A stretch of DNA of 64,000 nucleotides from Prostheceraeus crozeri (GCA_907163375.1 CAJQUW010015575.1:1-64000), one strand, 5' to 3'; shown: positions 1-11,620, counted from the stretch's first letter. Notes: generated from the letters alone by a model not told the origin. Made by a program: numbers and translations.

Positions 1-489
1 TTCTTTAAAGTACGTGAATCGCACAGTTTTGACATAGGAACTGCTGTTATCGAAAGTCCGACTGGATGAGTGCTGCACAGCGCTGATATTGGCACAGCAG
101 TATGCATTACTGCAGCATGCGCCTTTTCTGATGCATCGGCAAACTCATGAAGTTGAGAGCTAGTGCCATTGTCATCAGTAGTACATCGAGACATCTGCAA
201 ATTCACCTGACAGGCGATATCTGTTAAGATCAAAATTCGAACTATTTCAACTTCTAAATGCAAACTATAATTCGAAAAATTGGTGCAGGTATTGGTGCTA
301 CCTGGCTACGGAGTTTGTACAGCATTTCAATGAAAAACGCTAGATACCGACACTGGAAACATAATTTGTAGTGAAACTTCAAGCATTTTCCCTACATCAG
401 CAACTGGTAAAATCGGCAAGAACCGATTTCCCTTAAAATTGATGAAAAATTTCAGAAATTACTTGGTGCTCCATGGGAAATGAGTTAGT

Positions 490-1410
490 ACATTGGTCCA
501 ACTCGCTGAAATGATATTTTACCGATTAAGTCTGAGGAGTTTGAAAACACACTTCTCCGACACTCCACCTCTCCTACAACCGGTAAATATATTCTACTGA
601 TAGATCAACTGATCTTCAGTAGAAAATTTGAATAATTAAACCCATGCCAAGAATAGAGACTTTGAAACAGAAGTAGATATAGGCCTATATGTGATTGGAG
701 AATAGATGTCGTTCATGTTTTCGATAGATTTATGTCAATGCGACATGAAAAATGGGAAAAGTTTTTATAGTGTGTATATGGTAGGTGTATTTTGAAACCA
801 AATTGGTCTATTTTAAATAGGATACATTTATGAAATGATACGACTGATCTACGTTAAAAAAACAAAATTTGCCTATTCCATGAAATATATATTACAGAAA
901 AGAATTTCAAAGTAAGGCCCTATATATGGCAAAGATTTCTCGTTCTTTCTGGACGCAGATCTTTGCTTTGACGGGGATGAAACTGTTTCTTTTCACTGCT
1001 AATTGAACCTAGAGTGGATCCTAAACATTGTACCCTATTGTTGTTTGAGATATCATTGATTTCAAAATATGTCGTTTTAATTTAATTGACATGATATTAG
1101 TAGGTGTAATTACAGGAGTGTGTAAGAAGCTTGCAGCAAAAATGAAACTTGAAAAAGTTGTCGCATTTACACCGGACATGTTTTGCACTACCGAAGTTGA
1201 TCGAGCTTTGTAAATGATGAAGAGGCATTTGATCGAAACTGCTTTGTGTGGTCTTGACCGCCAAAATGGGCATCGTTCTTGTAGTGGTTGTATAATTACC
1301 TGTATTTGCCGGTCGTAGGAGTGGTGGAGTGTCGGAGAAATGTATTTTCAAACTCAGTCTTATTTAATAGAATACTATTTCACCGGTTGGAGCACAGTTC
1401 ACTAGATTTT
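490..1410. mobile_element. Element bounded by ~105-bp inverted repeats (unit A)
   Basis: The sequence at about 490-598 and the reverse complement of about 1302-1410 align over their whole length, with a shared core ttctccgacactccacc. The same pair occurs in units B, C and D. The interior has no recognisable transposase; the 84-codon minus-strand ORF that starts in the right arm has no family resemblance I can see. It could be a non-autonomous DNA transposon or foldback element. An imperfect hairpin (about 592-624) lies just inside the left arm. Confidence 0.55.
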
Positions 1411-1591
1411 TTGTTCTTGACATAGAAATTTAATGACTGAATTTAAAGTTTTCAAAGTATTTTCAGACAAAAGCTACACTGTAGAAACTGTATGACAATT
1501 TTGACGATAGATAAACAAAGCCGAAATGATGGCATGATAAACATATCAGATCATTTTTACCACAATGAATCCCGTACCACCGACTAATGCA

Positions 1592-2330
1592 CTATCTACG
1601 ACAGGCCTTGTTCAAAACGTCATTGACTTGTGACTCCCAACTGAGAGTTGCTGTGAGAGAAAAAGCAAGAATGCGGAGAATGTGAACTCCTTCGAGATCA
1701 ACAGAAATAGGAGAAGAATATAAAATATAACTAGGTATAATCATTTCTTTATATTTGTGTATGCTGAAGGAAAGCACTGCTCTCGAGAATACCACTTCAT
1801 TATCTGACATGCACCATAAAGTTTGAGTGGTGCGTTCTATAGTTTCGACAATCGTTAAATCGTCCGCATATTTGACACATTCTAAATGAAGTCAACTTAA
1901 GTTAATTGACCCTATGAAAGCTCAATATACATCGGGTCCGTCACTGATCCCTGTGGAACGCCTGACGGGATCGATGGGCCGCAACTCCCATTAAGTTTTG
2001 CACAGTTTCGCTCGAGAAGCAAGAAAAAGACAGCATTCCACTTGAGAAATCCATGATTAAGTCCCGTGGAATTCAAGAATTTGCTCAAAATCGGAACTGC
2101 TGTTAAAATGATCAAGGCGCGTTTGATATGTTCCCTAACTTCAATACTCGAACTGCAACAACTACTTCCACTATTCAAAGGCGAAGATATATGGGCCTGA
2201 ATGGCGACTACTAAAAGCACTGGTAGTTGATCCATGAGGTCGGTAAGCGTTTTTTGAACGCAAATGGTGTGCGACCATGAACCCTCGGAAATAAGTTGCG
2301 GGGCATTAGTTATCATCCTAGTCGACAGTG
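1592..2330 (-). pseudogene. Fossil non-LTR retrotransposon RT (unit A)
   Basis: Read on the minus strand this stretch holds the palm-to-thumb part of a LINE reverse transcriptase. A box-4 motif GVPQGSVT lies at about 1934-1963, a KYADD catalytic box at 1859-1870, then a KEMII stretch and LSWESQVNDVL, the usual post-palm signature. Frameshifts separate these blocks and the segment is only a few hundred bases of a multi-kb element, so it is dead. It is a different lineage from the LINE at 5834-8404. The box-4 GP is changed to DP in this copy but kept in unit B. Confidence 0.8.
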
Positions 2331-2543
2331 ATGCGAATAAGTTGATGTAAGTAGTGGGTTGTGTTGATGTTTGTAGATAATGACAGATCAGGAGGGACGT
2401 GCAACATAGAGCACTGACCGAATGCTAGTGAACAGATTGCTACGACATTCTGTCCTCCCCAGCGCCCTACTTTTTCCTACTTCCTATTGATTTGACAAGG
2501 GTTCTATTTTTCTTATTCTTGCATCACTGATGTAAGTACTTGC

Positions 2544-2910
2544 TTGAGTCGATGTTTGATATGCACAGCTCTTTCTACTCCACAACAAATTGATCATTTT
2601 TCATTGTCATTGAGTGATCATTTGAGAACTTTTCTAATGGGCAGCGCTAATAGTGATGATTTTAGAGAGAAGATAGCTCATGCAATCGAAGAGTCAAAAC
2701 TGCGTTCATCTGGTCTTCTAATGCTTGGTAGTGACTGTCGCAAGCAAACCAGTCTGGGGGAAAGTGAGTGATCAAGCGGCAGATGCCTACGATTACGGTC
2801 AGCTCAATGCTGCTGCTTCTGTCCTACACAGGTTTCATGCTGGATTTCAAAAGGACCTCCGGTGATCGGTTGGAATGCCGCCGAATTAAACAAAGAAATT
2901 CTTGAGTGAC
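2544..2910 (+). pseudogene. Unrecognised short ORF region (unit A)
   Basis: I do not recognise this. The first frame (2544-2771) reads through DHFSLSLSDHLRTFLMG to a stop. An overlapping frame encodes SKPVWGKVSDQAADAYDYG and, after a one-base loss near 2849, ends in AAELNKEIL. A good 5' splice-site match (AAA|GTGAGT at 2761-2769) lies inside, so part of this could be a 5' exon of the downstream zinc-finger gene. All copies are recent duplicates, so conservation of the frame says little. Confidence 0.25.
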
Positions 2911-3559
2911 TTCAACTATGAACTTCAAGGCTTTGAATCTGCATGATTTTCAGGTGAGGCTTAGAGGCAAAAGAAAGAGAAGTAGCGATAAAAGAAAGAG
3001 CTCTCGGAAACTGCGGAGAAGTTGTAGAATGCTGCAACTCTAAAACGTGTAGGCCATGATGATTGACCTAGTTGCAAACCTAGTAAAACAACACAAGTTG
3101 AATTTTTAGAGACGAGGTTAATGCGGAGGATGATTTGTAGAAAAATAAGTTGACAATCATTGGTGGAAGCATTCATTCATTCAGAAGGGACTTAGTAGTA
3201 CACAATGTTTCTTGTAGGTTGCCTGTGACGTTCCTTTTGATTTTTTGAACATTTCTTGGATTGAAGCGTTATTTTTTATTCCTTACTTTTGAATCATCGA
3301 TTAGCGGCTCTGTTCATTGAACACAAGTTTCTACCAAAGCGATGCTTCGGTATATGGGCTTCTGTTGGATTTTATTCAGTGGAATGATTGACAGCTATCT
3401 AGAAATATGACGTACTGCATTTTTATGGCATTCTTATCTGTTAAATGCCATGCAAGATAATTATCCCTCCTGAATTTTCAATTTTTTCTTTCGGAAACTT
3501 GTTTTTCCTGTGCTTTTCAAAAAGTTTCCATTTTTCATAGAGCGCTGAAAGGACTAGAT

Positions 3560-3727
3560 GTCGTAAGTTCAAAAAATGAAAAGGAGCTTCTTATCAGTAA
3601 AATGAAACGTAAAGATTTTTAACGGAATCAAAATTTCAGTTTTCAATGATTTATGATTGATATCAGTTTGGTTCGTTAAGATGATGCTTGATGTGCGTTT
3701 AGAAGTTGTTTCCTTTTGTCGTTTCAG
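3560..3727 (+). promoter_or_regulatory. Conserved intron 3' end and splice acceptor (unit A)
   Basis: A stretch ending in a pyrimidine-rich run and the acceptor tttcag at 3722-3727. It contains a block (ttatgattgatatcag, then gttcgttaagatga) also found before the zinc-finger exons of the much more diverged units E and F. In C and D the acceptor reads tttgag, but a second AG eight to ten bases downstream (ttcctcag) could be used. Confidence 0.6.
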
Positions 3728-3742
3728 TTCCTCGCGGGCAGA

Positions 3743-4696
3743 ATGTTGGTGGTGAAACCTGAAGCCAGAAAATGCAATTGTGAGTCGTCTTCGTGTGAGG
3801 AGTCCTTCGGCAGTTCAAGTAGTTTGGCAAGCCATCGATGGTCCGACACAGGAGACAAGCCGTTCACTTGTGAATCGAGCGGGAATTCGCTTGCAGACTC
3901 AGGTACCTTGATAAGCCATCGGCAGATACACACAGGAGGAAGGCCGTTCATTTGTGAGATGTGTGGGAAGTCATTTGTCCGTTCAGATGGTTTGATTAAT
4001 CATCGGCGAATACACACAGGAGAAAGGCCATTTATTTGTGAGTCGTGTGGGAAGTCATTTGCCCGTTCAAGTGATTTGACAACTCATCGTCGAACGCACA
4101 CAGGTGACAGACCGTTCATCTGTGAGTCGTGTGGGGAGTCATTTGCAGTTTCAGGTACTTTGATAAAGCATCGGCGAATACACACAGGTGACAGGCCGTT
4201 CATTTGTGAGTCGTGCGGGAAGTCATTTGCCAGTTCAAGTAGCTTAAGGAGGCATCAGAGAATACACACAGGAGACAGGCCGTACGTTTGTGAGTCGTGC
4301 GGGAAGTCGTTTTCGGATTCCAGTAATTTGGTAACGCATCGGCGAAATCACACAGGAGACAGACCGTTCATTTGTGGCTCATGCGGTAAGTCATTTACCA
4401 ATTCAAGTAATTTGGCAAGCCATCGGCGGAAACACACAGGTGACAGGCCGTTCATCTGTGAGTCGTGTGGGAAGTCATTTGCCAATTCAGGTGACTTGAT
4501 AAAGCATCGGCGAATACACACAGGAGACAGACCGTTCATTTGTGAGTCATGCGGGAAGTCATTTACCGATTCAAGTAGGTTATGGAGGCACCGGAGAATA
4601 CACACAGGAGAAAGGCCGTTCATTTGTGATTCATGCGGAAAGTCATTTACCAATTCAACTCACTTGGCAAGCCATAAGCGAAAACAACACAGGTGA
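3743..4696 (+). CDS. C2H2 poly-zinc-finger protein, truncated (unit A)
   Basis: Encodes a 317-residue chain of C2H2 fingers, expected to be a nuclear DNA-binding protein. The start is the ATG 15 bases after the splice acceptor; upstream codons are intron. Fingers 1 and 2 are degenerate: finger 1 has spaced cysteines (CESSSC) and Asp for the last His, finger 2 has CESS for CxxC. Fingers 3-10 are canonical (CxxC-x12-HxxxH) with TGDRPF or TGERPF linkers. Finger 11 is cut by one extra A near 4685 (aaaacaacac against aaaacacac in unit C), giving KQHR and stop. A compensating single-base loss near 4722 puts the next fingers back in the original frame, but behind the stop. No effector domain is visible. 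Confidence 0.8.
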   Translation: MLVVKPEARKCNCESSSCEESFGSSSSLASHRWSDTGDKPFTCESSGNSLADSGTLISHRQIHTGGRPFICEMCGKSFVRSDGLINHRRIHTGERPFICESCGKSFARSSDLTTHRRTHTGDRPFICESCGESFAVSGTLIKHRRIHTGDRPFICESCGKSFASSSSLRRHQRIHTGDRPYVCESCGKSFSDSSNLVTHRRNHTGDRPFICGSCGKSFTNSSNLASHRRKHTGDRPFICESCGKSFANSGDLIKHRRIHTGDRPFICESCGKSFTDSSRLWRHRRIHTGERPFICDSCGKSFTNSTHLASHKRKQHR

Positions 4697-4948
4697 CAGG
4701 CCGTTCATCTGTGAGTCGTGCGGAAGTCATTTACCGATTCAAGTAACTTGAGGAGGCATCGGAGAATACACACAGGAGACAGGCCGTTCATTTGTGAGTC
4801 TTGTGGGAAGTCGTTTGTTGATTCAAGTCAATTGGCGAGGCATCGGCGAATACACACAGGAGAAAGGCCGTTCATTTGTGAGCCGTGTGGGAAGTCATTT
4901 ACCCGTTCAGAAGGCTTGATTAATCATCGGCGAATACACAACAGGTGA
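4697..4948 (+). pseudogene. Stranded 3' fingers of unit A gene
   Basis: Three more fingers homologous to fingers 10-12 of the unit C protein, in the same frame as the main ORF from about 4723. They are untranslated because of the TGA at 4694-4696. The last ends RRIHNR and stop, where the terminal linker again carries one extra base. Confidence 0.8.
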
Positions 4949-5833
4949 CAGACCGTTCACTTGTGAGTCGTGCGGGAGGTCGTTGGCAGTTTCAAGTAAT
5001 TTGTATTTCATCAGTGGATGCACCATGAATAAGAAGTGTCGAAGACAAGTCATCTTTGAGTTGTTCTGTAATTTGGTAACAAATCGGTAGACGGCAGCGG
5101 ATCTAAAAAACTTATCTGCTAACTGTTAAAAATTATCTAGCAAATGACGAAGAACTCGAGTGTGCATTGGCTAAATTAGAAATATTGACATGAGAAATTA
5201 TTGGTTAGATTTAGTCATGAGACGTTGATTTAGAGATTGGTGTGATTTATAACTATGTTAACGATTTTCTCGGAGATTGTGTAGATTGTGATTTAGTGCT
5301 GTAATGAAGAGAATTGCTAGAATCGATTCATTTTCACTTTTGTGCATGTATGTTGATAATACTTCGAAGGGAACATTCATCATAAAAGGTTCTGATGGTA
5401 GAAATTACGTTCCTTGTTCACCAGCACATCAAGCGCACATATCAACAGCAATATTCCCATTTCTGTTTTGCGAAAATTATTGAGAAAAATTGTTTTTGAA
5501 GAAAATATGATAGCCGAAATTAATCGATTAAAAGCCATATTGGTTGGATGTTTTTGATTTGAAATTCTTTTTTTCATGCTTCCCAGGAATCACAGAAATC
5601 CGAGGTTGAAAGTAGTAGGAATGTCATTCATTTGACAAGAGCATCAATGATCCGAATATATTTAATAACATTTTTTCTTTCCCTACCTGCCTTAAATTTT
5701 TATTTTCGGTTATATTCTGCTATGTTTCATCAGGTGAGGAGAGACCTTCCATGTCGTACATTCGATGTGGTTGGCCTGGCCCCGGCATGTGGTATAGGTT
5801 GGAGGTTGGGGTGCCGAAACCTGCATCAGTGAC
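4949..5833 (+). other. Zinc-finger 3' region (unit A)
   Basis: Starts with a fossil last finger (CESCGRSLAVSSNLY) that is frameshifted away from the ORF; unit E still translates its homologue. A block at about 5263-5350 (ttttcacttttgtgcatgta) is shared with units B-D and, more diverged, with E and F, so it is likely transcribed 3' UTR. No clear AATAAA was seen. A 66-codon ORF at 5632-5832 is not supported by any recognisable family. Homologous regions are 14404-15283, 22946-23833 and 35588-36464. Confidence 0.5.
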
Positions 5834-8404
5834 TTTTTTTACTGAATTTTCACCCCTAGCACAGCTATGAGCCATGAACGAAGCTAAGGGCTACTGAATG
5901 AAAAGTAACAAATTAGTAAAAAAGTAAATAAATATAATGAAAAAACAGATCTTCTAATCTGATTAAGCTGTCCCCATCAGAAACGTGTTCGCACGGCTCT
6001 TGAAAGTATCAAGATTGTATTGGTCAGGGAAAGTGGTCTGGGGAAGCTGATTCCAAAGCTGTGCCGTGCGAACAAAAAAGCTTTTCGAGCGACTCACAGT
6101 ACGTATGCGTTTTAGGCTCACATGATAGCATGTGAGTGCGCTAGCTCTGCGTTTGCTTGTGGGGAAGATCTTAGGTTTGGGTACGCACTCATTTACTGCA
6201 GAGCTGCTTCTACCGAAATAGTACCTGTAGAAGAGACTGAGTTAAGCAGCATCCCGTCTGACGGAGAGCGGCTGCAACTTGCTAGCAAGTTTTTACCCTT
6301 GAGATTCTTGACACGTTTCTCAACCCGTTCAAGGAGGTTCAGATGCGTTTGTGGGGCGCCTGCACACAGATGACAACAATACTCCATCAGAGGACGAATA
6401 GTAGACTTGTAAAGATAGCAGACAGTCTGTGGTGGAAGATAGCTGCTGGCACGATAGAGACTACCAATGCGTTGAGCTGCCTGCTTGCTAATGGATTGGA
6501 TGTACGGTTTCCATGACAAGTCTTTCGTAACCGCCAATCCAAGGAAGGAGATGGAATCTTGTTCTTTGATCTTATTATCTGACATCTTAATGCTATGATC
6601 ATCATCATCTCCTTGCAGAATACTCTGAGTTTTTGAAGGATTGAAGGAAACAAGCCAATTGGCGTCCCAATCTGAGACCCTGCGTAAGTCTTCATTAGGA
6701 ACGTCGCATAACTGCTGACGTTGCTGAGTGTTCTTAGCAAGTCGCTCATTGGAATTGAAGAGTATATGAAGAAGATATATGTATGAAGAAGATATCTGCT
6801 GGTCACTAAGGAAAGAAGCAAGAAGTTTGTGGAGTTGATCAGCAACTCCATAGGACTTTAGCTTCATAAGGAGTCCCTGATGCCAGACTTTATCGAATGC
6901 CTTGGAAATATCCAAGGCAACTGATCTCGTCTCACCTTGTCTGTCAAGGACACGACTCACATGTTCAGTGACATATGAAAGAAGATCTGCAGTTGATCGA
7001 GAGTGCCTGAAGCCATACTGTTCTTCTGATAAAAGGTTCTGAGTTTGAAGGAAGTTAACAATGTGTTGGTTAATCACTGCTTCAAAAATCTTGCCAGCAA
7101 TTGGAAGCAGGCTGATAGGACGGTAACTAGATGGAAGAGATGAGTCAGAACCTTTCTTTGGAACTGGAACCACGGAAGCTACTTTCCAACAAGAGGGAAA
7201 CTCACCGGTGGATACACCTCTACTGAACAGTTAAGATAAAAGTGGAGAAAGCTCAGGTGAGAGATGCTTGAAGATCGAAACCGGGATGCCATTTGGTCCA
7301 CTAGACTTAGAGCTATCGAGACCTGCGATGATCTTTTTGACGTTTCGGACTGTGACTGAAGGAGGACTAACTGTCTCATCAGTGCGCGTGGGAACTGGAG
7401 GTGGAATTCTACCTCCATCGTCTAATGACGAATTCTTCGCAAACTCCTTGCAAAGAAGCTCGGCTTTGTCTGCTGAGGTTGTCGCCATAGAAGTACTGAC
7501 TTCGGCATGACGAAGTGCTGGGATGGAGGATTTGTTCCTATTGGTGACACTGTTGTAAATCCTCGAGAAGTCCTTAGAGCCAAGCTTTTGGGTAGCAATG
7601 GATTTCCGTACATACAAAGTGTAATGGCTGTTGGCCTGATGTATGGTTTCCTTGCAATTTCCACGTGCGGTTTTGTACAATTCAAGATTGCCAGCGCTAC
7701 TGTCACGCTTATACTTATGGAAAAAGTGGTCACGCTGGCAAGTTGCAGCTGCACATTCTGGTGTAAACCAAGGTTGTGAGTGGGGCTTCATTTGGAAAGT
7801 ACGGTGAGGAATATAGGCCAACATCCCTATCTGAAGCCACTCTGTCAGTTCTTGCGCCGACTTGTGGACGTTCTCGCTCAGAATCAAATTCTCAGCTTGA
7901 ACTTGACTAACACAGTGATCAGACGTGCCGAGGGGAGAAGTAACCTTGTGTGGAAAATAAGTTGGATTTGAGGTGAGAAACAGGTCAAGGAGATATCCAG
8001 TATCCCCAGCTCGGTCAGGCACTCTGGTAGGACAAGTGATAATTTGACTAAGGTTGTGAGAGACAGCGAAATCCTCGGCTGCCTGACCGGAGAGATCGGT
8101 GATGCGTGAGTGCACAAGCCAGTCAACTTTGTGCACGTTGAAGTCACCAAAAACGGCAACTTCAGCGCTGGGATACTCTTGTAGAAGAGAATCGATCTTG
8201 TCAGAGAGAAGATTGAAAATATCCGCATTGGTTGATGGAGAGCGGTATAGGAAAAACAGAAGAAGAGTGGTCTTCTGTAGCGGCGCAATGAAGGCAAGAT
8301 ACTCATGCCTTGGATCCTCTGAGCTACGGAGCCTTCTCAAGGGAAGGCTTGTCTTGGCATAGACTCGAAGACCATGACAAGGTGCTTTATCCATCCGGTG
8401 AAAT
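5834..8404 (-). mobile_element. 5'-truncated LINE, CR1/Jockey-like (unit A)
   Basis: Minus-strand LINE encoding an apurinic-type endonuclease and RT. Visible endonuclease motifs are FGDFNVH and a TSDH histidine box; the N-terminal third is missing because the copy begins at FHRMDK. RT motifs are SSYRPISLLPIAGKIFE and SVALDISKAFDKVWHQ; the C-terminal signature [14 protein letters not shown] follows. Box 4 (GVPQGS) and the catalytic ADD box are deleted, a stop (TAA) follows ALLS, and about 105 bases after TSDHC are missing. The 3' end is a hairpin and a short A-rich tail (T run at 5834-5840). Dead copy. Confidence 0.9.
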
Positions 8405-8553
8405 GCACGATTTAATACTTGAATTACACAGTAATGGATCATCGTCAGTAGAAACAAAGCCTCATGACTCAAGGGCATAATGCGCTGAATATCGCTTAGA
8501 TAAACAGGCTAACATAATGGTTGAATGTGCCACGTTTGTATGCTTTCCAGTTT

Positions 8554-9319
8554 CTTTAAAGTACGTGAATTGCACATTATTGACATGGGAACTGCTCTAA
8601 TCAAAAGTCCGAGATGAGTACTGCACAGCGCTGACATCTAAAAAATACAAAAATTTCTTGAAACCGATAAATCCTGGTTTTCCCTAAACTTAAATGGGGA
8701 AGAAATCAGCATATCACCACACATTCGATGGGTTACCATAACTAAAAGCTCTGCTGTATACAGACACTTTTTTTGAGTCGATACTCTACCTAATTGCACT
8801 TACTCTACTGTATGGTCAACGAGTTAGCCGGCTAATACAGTGTCTCTCATATTTGGTTGCGCTACCGCACCTACAGCATCGGCAATGAGAAGTTGTTCTG
8901 ATGTTAATGTCTGCAAATCAGCAGAATGACATAGACTTAGGATTAACAAGCCTCGACTTTGGACATGATTCTATCTGCGCTGAAAATGTCGAAGTTTTTA
9001 CAAAGCCCAATATACGCTGCTATCTGCGGTTCTCAGCAGGCGTGAGAACGACCTCACGTCTACCGGTATATCCAAGTGGACCTTTTCTTCGGTGACAGTG
9101 TGATTCCCTTCAATTCCCTTTCACTGTTCTGGCCACGTTTCCTTCAGATTACGAGAATAGGTCTGTCAACTGCCATTTGCCACACTCATCAATTAAGATC
9201 AATTCCACCAAAGGTGACGTTCATAAAGCACAATCAAGTGGATTATCGTCAGTAGAAGCAAAGTGAGACGACCAGACTAATACGATGGTTGAATGTTCCA
9301 CGTTTGTATGCATTCCAGT
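8554..9319. repeat. Intergenic spacer module after unit A
   Basis: Begins with a ~85-base near-copy (8554-8640) of the next unit's start, so the spacer lies between direct repeats. The inner part (about 8900-9300) recurs at 39440-39890, 42800-43290 and 55860-56240, always between zinc-finger units. It may hold the promoter of the next gene; no TATA or other element could be assigned. Confidence 0.6.
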
Positions 9320-9807
9320 TTCTTTAAAGTACGTGAATCGCACAGTTTTGACATAGGAACTGCTGTTATCGAAAGTCCGACTGGATGAGTGCTGCACAGC
9401 GCTGATATTGGCACAGCAGTATGCATTACTGCAGCATGCGCCTTTTCTGATGCATCGGCAAACTCATGAAGTTGAGAGCTAGTGCCATTGTCATCAGTAG
9501 TACATCGAGACATCTGCAAATTCACCTGACAGGCGATATCTGTTAAGATCAAAATTCGAACTATTTCAACTTCTAAATGCAAACTATAATTCGAAAAATT
9601 GCTGCAGGTATTGGTGCTACCTGGCTACGGAGTTTGTACAGCATTTCAATGAAAAACGCTAGATACCGACACTGGAAACATAATTTGTAGTGAAACTTCA
9701 AGCATTTTCCCTACATCAGCAACTGGTAAAATCGGCAAGAACCGATTTCCCTTAAAATTGATGAAAAATTTCAGAAATTACTTGGTGCTCCATGGGAAAT
9801 GAGTTAG

Positions 9808-10728
9808 TACATTGGTCCAACCGCTGAAATGATATTTTACCGATTAAGTCTGAGGAGTTTGAAAACACACTTCTCCGACACTCCACCTCTCCTACAACCG
9901 GTAAATATATTCTACTGATAGATCAACTGATCTTCAGTAGAAAATTTGAATAATTAAACCCATGCCAAGAATAGAGACTTTGAAACAGAAGTAGATATAG
10001 GCCTATATGTGATTGGAGAATAGATGTCGTTCATGTTTTCGATAGATTTATGTCAATGCGACATGAAAAATGGGAAAAGTTTTTATAGTGTGTATATGGT
10101 AGGTGTATTTTGAAACCAAATTGGTCTATTTTAAATAGGATACATTTATGAAATGATACGACTGATCTACGTTAAAAAAACAAAATTTGCCTATTCCATG
10201 AAATATATATTACAGAAAAGAATTTCAAAGTAAGGCCCTATATATGGCAAAGATTTCTCGTTCTTTCTGGACGCAGATCTTTGCTTTGACGGGGATGAAA
10301 CTGTTTCTTTTCACTGCTAATTGAATCTAGAGTGGATCCTAAACATTGTACCCTATTGTTGTTTGAGATATCATTGATTTCAAAATATGTCGTTTTAATT
10401 TAATTGACATGATATTAGTAGGTGTAATTACAGGAGTGTGTAAGAAGCTTGCAGCAAAAATGAAACTTGAAAAAGTTGTCGCATTTACACCGGACATGTT
10501 TTGCACTACCGAAGTTGATCGAGCTTTGTAAATGATGAAGAGGCATTTGATCGAAACTGCTTTGTGTGGTCTTGACCGCCAAAATGGGCATCGTTCTTGT
10601 AGTGGTTGTATAATTACCTGTATTTGCCGGTCGTAGGAGTGGTGGAGTGTCGGAGAAATGTGTTTTCAAACTCAGTCTTATTTAATAGAATACTATTTCA
10701 CCGGTTGGAGCACAGTTCACCAGATTTT
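9808..10728. mobile_element. Inverted-repeat element, unit B copy
   Basis: Same element as at 490-1410, carried along in the tandem duplication. Both arms are intact. Confidence 0.5.
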
Positions 10729-10909
10729 TTGTTCTTGACATAGAAATTTAATGACTGAATTTAAAGTTTTCAAAGTATTTTCAGACAAAAGCTACACTGT
10801 AGAAACTGTATGACAATTTTGACGATAGATAAACAAAGCCGAAATGATGGCATGATAAACATATCAGATCATTTTTACCACAATGAATCCCGTACCACCG
10901 ACTAATGCA

Positions 10910-11620
10910 CTATCTACGACAGGCCTTGTTCAAAACGTCATTGACTTGTGACTCCCAACTGAGAGTTGCTGTGAGAGAAAAAGCAAGAATGCGGAGAATG
11001 TGAACTCCTTCGAGATCAACAGAAATAGGAGAAGAATATAAAATATAACTAGGTATAATCATTTCTTTATATTTGTGTATGCTGAAGGAAAGCACTGCTC
11101 TCGAGAATACCACTTCATTATCTGACATGCACCATAAAGTTTGAGTGGTGCGTTCTATAGTTTCGACAATCGTTAAATCGTCCGCATATTTGACACATTC
11201 TAAATGAAGTCAACTTAAGTTAATTGACCCTATGAAAGCTCAATATACATCGGGCCCGTCACTGATCCCTGTGGAACGCCTGACGGGATCGATGGGCCGC
11301 AACTCCCATTAAGTTTTGCACAGTTCGCTCGAGAAGCAAGAAATGACAGCTTCCACTTGAGAAATCCATGATTAAGTCCCGTGGAATTCAAGAATTTGCT
11401 CAATCGGAGCTGCTGTAAATGATCAAGCGCGTTTGATATGTCCTAACATAATACTCGAACTGCAACAACACTTCCACTATTCAAAGGCGAAGATATATGG
11501 GACTAAATGGCGACTAAAGCACTGGTAGTTGATCCATGAGGTCGGTAAGCGTTTTTGAACGCAAATGGTGTGCGACCATGAACCCTCGGAAATAGGTTGC
11601 GGGGCATTAGTTCAGCAGTC
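10910..11620 (-). pseudogene. Fossil RT, unit B copy
   Basis: Co-linear copy of the fossil in unit A. It retains the YADD codons and reads SVTGP in box 4, but has extra small deletions around 11330-11470 that remove the upstream open frame. Confidence 0.75.

Larger units (their letters stand above)
1..9319. repeat. Tandem unit A of zinc-finger cluster
   Basis: First of four near-identical long tandem units. The opening bases (ttctttaaagtacgtgaatc) recur at 9320, 18368, 30383 and 39900, followed by co-linear sequence. The order is: bounding spacer, inverted-repeat element, antisense RT fossil, short unrecognised ORF, + strand zinc-finger exon, 3' region, antisense truncated LINE, spacer. The unit may begin before the window. 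Confidence 0.93.

Noticed and set aside
1097..1351. 84-codon minus-strand ORF in each long unit
   Set aside because: It lies inside the inverted-repeat element and partly in its arm, has no recognisable family, and its conservation only reflects recent unit duplication.
3724..4653. Long minus-strand ORFs opposite the zinc-finger arrays (also at 13019-14146, 21841-22650, 33880-35496)
   Set aside because: They are shadows of the repetitive finger codons (reading [15 protein letters not shown] repeats), present wherever the array is, with no independent features.
5632..5832. 66-codon ORF with a hydrophobic start, before the LINE in each unit
   Set aside because: Its true ATG would be at 5647; no family match, no splice or expression evidence, and it is absent from unit E. 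Hydrophobicity comes from an AT-rich tract.
7268..7779. Plus-strand ORFs inside the antisense LINEs (80-92 codons, in every copy)
   Set aside because: They are opposite-strand shadows of the LINE endonuclease-RT frame.
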